A stretch of 8,967 nucleotides of DNA from an uncultured Lachnospiraceae bacterium (GTDB lineage Bacteria > Bacillota > Clostridia > Lachnospirales > Lachnospiraceae). Shown here piece after piece: positions 6,377 to 8,967 of this stretch. The stretch lies in the NCBI GenBank assembly GCA_937916415.1, contig CALGGH010000046.1, positions 1-8,967 of the forward strand. The letters run 5' to 3'. Made by a program: the position numbers and the translations under genes. The notes under the pieces are model-generated. The model had not been told where the DNA came from. It did not search any database and saw nothing but the letters and a program-made list of their open reading frames with translations. The stretch's first letter is position 1. Every line of letters begins with the position of its first letter.

Positions 6377-7696
6377 CTACTTTTTCTTTCTCTTGCCCAG
6401 GATTATCTTGCGCATTGACTTGATCGACTGCGTCAGTGGCCTCTTGGCGGGACAGGTGAACGAGCAGCATCCGCACTCGCAGCACTCCATTCCTCCGAGG
6501 CTGACGAACCTGTCCTCGTCATAATGTTCAGCGCATTCCGCCAGTATCTTGGGCATCACGCGGCCCGGGCAAACCTCGACGCACCTGCCGCAGTTGATGC
6601 ACGCTGACGGCTCCATGGCCGACACGTCGTCATACGTCAGCGCGAGCAGCGCTGATGCCGTCTTGGTCGTCGGCAGGTCCAGGTCAAATATGCCGAAGCC
6701 CATCATGGGACCGCCCGAAACGATCTTGACCGGGTCTTCCCTGAATCCTCCGGCCTCATCGATGAGCTCGTGGTAATTGGTGCCTATGTGAACCCTGAAA
6801 TTGCAGGGATCGGCGATGGCGTCTCCGGTAACCGTGACGATGCGCTCCATCAGCGGGCGTCGTTCCATCACTCCGTGATATATGGCCACGACCGTGTCTA
6901 CGTTGTCCACGATGCAGCCCGCGTCGGCAGGCAGCATGTCCGAGTTGATCGCCCTGCCCGTGGTGGCGTAGATCATCTGCCTCTCCGCACCCTGGGGATA
7001 CTTGGTCTTCATTTCCTTCACGCTGATCTTGTGATCGTCCGCCACCAGCGACTTTATCAGGCTGATGCAGTCCTTTTTGTTGTCCTCAATGGCGATGATC
7101 CCTATCGCGTTATCGAAGAGTTTCAGCATGCACCTGAGGCCTCCTACGATCTTTTCGGGTTCCTCAAGCATGCGGCGATAATCACTGGTCAGGTAGGGTT
7201 CGCACTCCGCTCCGTTCACGATCACGTAATCGATCCTGTCAGGTTCCCCGGGGCTCAGCTTGACGTGAGTCGGGAAACCGGCTCCGCCCATGCCGACCAC
7301 TCCGGCGTCACGAACGCAGGCGATGATCTCCTCCCTGGACATCTCATCCAGAGGCCTGGCCTCGGGGTACTCAACCTCGGTATATTCATTGTCATTCTCG
7401 ATGATGATGCTCTGGATCAGATCGCCCGTGACAACCCTTCTGGGTTCGATGGATTTGACGGTGCCCGATACGCTGCTGTATATGGGCGCAGAAACAAAAC
7501 CGCCGGACTCCGCGATCATCTGTCCCCTGAGCACATGGTCACCCTTGGCCACGACCGGCTTGGCCGGCGCGCCTATGTGCTGACTCACCGGATATACCAG
7601 CTCGCCTTTGGGGAGATAGTCACGGATCGGCTTATCCTTGGTCAGATCCTTTCCGTCATACGGATGGATCCCGCCCGTAAAAGTATGCTTAGCCAT
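6377..7696 (-). CDS. rnfC: Rnf complex subunit C, NADH-binding iron-sulfur flavoprotein
   Basis: RnfC, 439 residues, is the peripheral cytoplasmic subunit where NAD+ is reduced (or NADH oxidised). The N-terminal region is the barrel-sandwich RnfC domain (FTGGIHP near the start). The central Rossmann-like part has GMGGAGFPTHVK (135-146), which is related to the FMN/NADH-binding fold of NuoF, and MKTKYPQGAERQM. Two [4Fe-4S] motifs close the protein: CINCGRCVEVCP (C366, C369, C372, C376) and CCECGCCSFTCP (C405, C408, C411, C415), with a basic tail GKRKKK. It is the first gene of the operon, preceded by AAAGGA five bases from ATG and by a good promoter match. The C-D-G-E-A-B order is typical of Clostridia. 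Confidence 0.98.
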   Translation of the reverse strand: MAKHTFTGGIHPYDGKDLTKDKPIRDYLPKGELVYPVSQHIGAPAKPVVAKGDHVLRGQMIAESGGFVSAPIYSSVSGTVKSIEPRRVVTGDLIQSIIIENDNEYTEVEYPEARPLDEMSREEIIACVRDAGVVGMGGAGFPTHVKLSPGEPDRIDYVIVNGAECEPYLTSDYRRMLEEPEKIVGGLRCMLKLFDNAIGIIAIEDNKKDCISLIKSLVADDHKISVKEMKTKYPQGAERQMIYATTGRAINSDMLPADAGCIVDNVDTVVAIYHGVMERRPLMERIVTVTGDAIADPCNFRVHIGTNYHELIDEAGGFREDPVKIVSGGPMMGFGIFDLDLPTTKTASALLALTYDDVSAMEPSACINCGRCVEVCPGRVMPKILAECAEHYDEDRFVSLGGMECCECGCCSFTCPAKRPLTQSIKSMRKIILGKRKKK

Positions 7697-7723
7697 CTCG
7701 TTCCTTTCTTTATGTTTTTTCTG

Positions 7724-7752
7724 TTGAAAATATTTACTTTATATTTTACGAT
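7724..7752 (+). promoter_or_regulatory. Predicted promoter of the exonuclease gene
   Basis: TTGAAA (7724-7729) and TACGAT (7747-7752) are spaced by 17 bases. Transcription would begin near 7759, leaving a very short leader that still includes the AAGAAGG ribosome binding site. The -10 element overlaps that of the divergent rnf promoter. Confidence 0.4.
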
Positions 7753-7771
7753 ATATGAAAGAAGGTTACAA
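7743..7771 (-). promoter_or_regulatory. Predicted sigma-A-type promoter of the rnf operon
   Basis: On the minus strand TTGTAA (7771-7766) and TAAAAT (7748-7743) are separated by exactly 17 bases. Transcription would start near 7736 and give a leader of about 40 nt before rnfC, containing the AAAGGA site. No other comparable match is seen in this 78-base gap on this strand. Confidence 0.5.
7759..7765 (+). promoter_or_regulatory. Ribosome binding site fixing the exonuclease start at 7775
   Basis: AAGAAGG lies nine bases before the ATG at 7775. The open frame extends far upstream across antisense rnfC, so this site, the promoter match and the onset of family-like sequence are what place the start here. 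Confidence 0.65.
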
Positions 7772-7774
7772 GCT

Positions 7775-8872
7775 ATGAATATTATCACAAAACAGTTAAA
7801 TATTTCCGCCGACAGCATCAACTTAGACAGGTTCGGCAACGCGGAGGACATTCTTTTTATCGACATCGAAACCACGGGATTTACGGCGACTTCATCGTCC
7901 CTGTATCTCATCGGATGCGCGTACAAGGATGGCCTCATGTTCACGTGCAAGCAGTTTTTTGCGGAAAAGACATCCGAGGAATCCAGGATATTGGAGGAAT
8001 TCCTCTCCTTTGCTTCCAGGTTCAAGATCCTGGTTCACTTTAACGGCAATAATTTTGACGTGCCCTACATCCAGGACAAGTGTGAAAAGTACGGTTTGGA
8101 ATGCCACGTTTCAGACATGGTCGGAATAGACCTCTACAAGAGGATATCTCCGCTCAAAACCTTCCTGAAGCTGCCCAACGTCAAGCAGAAGACCCTGGAG
8201 CAGTACCTGCACGTCACCCGCAGGGACACCTGTTCAGGCAAGGACCTGATCAACGTATATCACGATTATCTCAACCTGTTCAGCGTGGATGCACTTTCCA
8301 GGCTGATCACGCACAACGAGGAAGACCTGCAGGGCATGATCCGCATATGTCCCATGCTCTCTTACTCCGATCTCTTTACCGGGAAGATCGTGGTCAGCAA
8401 GGTTGACATGGACCGCTACGTCGACAACGAGGGGACCCAGAGATGCGAGCTGGTCATGAAACTGAAGCTCCCCAATCCCCTTCCGCAGGAAACCACCAGC
8501 GTGGATTACGGCTACTATTTCAAGGGTGAGGGAGACGTCGGCATACTCAAGGTGCCCGTGTTCGACTGTGAGCTCAAGTATTTCTATGCCAATTACAGGG
8601 ATTACTACTATCTGCCCGTCGAGGATGAGGCCCTGCACAAGTCAGTTGCCAGCTTCGTTGACCGCGATCACCGCGTACAGGCTACGGCTGCCACGTGCTA
8701 TACCAAGGTTCACTCGCTTTTCCTGCAGCAGTGGGAACCCCTCTTCCTGCCTCTGTACAAGATCGACTATCATTCGCAGAACTTATTTCTGGAGATCACC
8801 GACGAGCGCAAGAAGGACCGGGAATTCTTCTCCGAGTACGCTTCATACGTGCTGAATCACATTTCGAGGTAA
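7775..8872 (+). CDS. DnaQ/RNase H-like 3'-5' exonuclease domain protein (YprB-like)
   Basis: A 365-residue protein with an N-terminal DEDD-type exonuclease fold of the RNase_H_2/YprB kind. Motif I is FIDIETTG (28-35; D30 and E32 as metal ligands). Motif II is VHFNGNNFDVPYI (87-99; D95). Motif III is THNEEDLQGM (179-188; H180 and D184). SLYLIGCAYKDG after motif I is also typical. Residues from about 200 onward form a second region that I do not recognise as a named domain; it is rich in aromatic residues and lacks membrane segments. It probably processes nucleic acid ends, but the substrate is not known. It is transcribed away from rnf and stands alone here. The start is set by AAGAAGG and the first family-like residues; the frame is open 335 codons further upstream, which is antisense to rnfC and not coding. 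Confidence 0.9.
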   Translation: MNIITKQLNISADSINLDRFGNAEDILFIDIETTGFTATSSSLYLIGCAYKDGLMFTCKQFFAEKTSEESRILEEFLSFASRFKILVHFNGNNFDVPYIQDKCEKYGLECHVSDMVGIDLYKRISPLKTFLKLPNVKQKTLEQYLHVTRRDTCSGKDLINVYHDYLNLFSVDALSRLITHNEEDLQGMIRICPMLSYSDLFTGKIVVSKVDMDRYVDNEGTQRCELVMKLKLPNPLPQETTSVDYGYYFKGEGDVGILKVPVFDCELKYFYANYRDYYYLPVEDEALHKSVASFVDRDHRVQATAATCYTKVHSLFLQQWEPLFLPLYKIDYHSQNLFLEITDERKKDREFFSEYASYVLNHISR

Positions 8873-8916
8873 AGCATCCATACTCAGTTAAGGAGCCATT
8901 CAGAAATAAAGTTATA

Positions 8917-8952
8917 GTAAACGACAAAACGAATTTCGTTTTGCTCGTTTAC
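8917..8952. repeat. Inverted repeat after the exonuclease gene
   Basis: GTAAACGA-C-AAAACGAA (8917-8933) is mirrored by TTCGTTTT-GC-TCGTTTAC (8935-8952): sixteen pairs with one small bulge and almost no loop. No T-run follows on the plus strand, so it is not a standard terminator, though it could still stop or stabilise transcripts arriving from either side. It might also be one end or a short copy of a dispersed palindromic element. Confidence 0.65.
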
Positions 8953-8967
8953 TGCGCCGGATTTTGG

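Noticed and set aside
5671..6423. 250-codon plus-strand open frame over rnfD
   Set aside because: It is a shadow of rnfD; the product is His/Gln/Arg-rich low-quality sequence typical of antisense frames in GC-rich genes.
6770..7774. Long plus-strand open frame running in frame into the exonuclease gene (335 extra codons)
   Set aside because: It is antisense to rnfC, whose motifs are unmistakable, and has no family-like sequence. The exonuclease has its own RBS and promoter match before 7775.
7755..7778. Tiny upstream frame MKEGYKL whose stop overlaps the exonuclease ATG
   Set aside because: It has no RBS of its own, and its codons coincide with the Shine-Dalgarno sequence of the exonuclease; chance is the simpler explanation.

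Overview
The window looks like chromosomal DNA from an anaerobic member of the Clostridia, most likely Lachnospiraceae or a close relative. This rests on the rnfCDGEAB gene order, strong AGGAGG-type ribosome binding sites, a single-chain AAA-ATPase/PD-(D/E)XK gene of the kind common in gut anaerobes, and traces of an NHLP-type peptide export cassette. The assignment is made from family knowledge and was not checked by a search.

Layout from right to left, following minus-strand transcription. The centre (about 7696 down to 2466) is a complete six-gene Rnf operon, rnfC-D-G-E-A-B, encoding the membrane ferredoxin:NAD+ oxidoreductase that couples electron transfer to Na+ or H+ export. All expected cofactor sites are present: two [4Fe-4S] motifs in RnfC, FMN threonines in RnfD and RnfG, paired membrane cysteines in RnfA and RnfE, and a multi-cluster RnfB. 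Junctions are tight (13 nt, 4-nt overlap, 3 nt, 0 nt) except rnfA-rnfB, where 125 nt carry two hairpins. RnfE has an unusual 95-residue soluble tail with a four-cysteine motif and an AEDN repeat.

The Rnf promoter appears to lie in the 78-nt gap before rnfC, overlapping a divergent promoter for a plus-strand DnaQ/RNase H-like exonuclease (7775-8872). A near-perfect inverted repeat follows the exonuclease.

Immediately downstream of rnfB (2453 to 1811) lies what I read as a collapsed NHLP/NHLM peptide-natural-product locus. It holds a double-glycine leader-like sequence (frameshifted at an A7 tract) joined directly to an ABC-transporter signature motif. This is followed by a hairpin repeat and then the N-terminal part of a second NHLM-type ABC transporter, cut by an in-frame TGA where a Gly codon would be expected. 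All these pieces and the following gene are in one reading frame.

The next gene (1792 to 182) is an intact AAA-ATPase-like/PD-(D/E)XK protein. The left end (1-181) is non-coding and carries a 25-bp tandem repeat.
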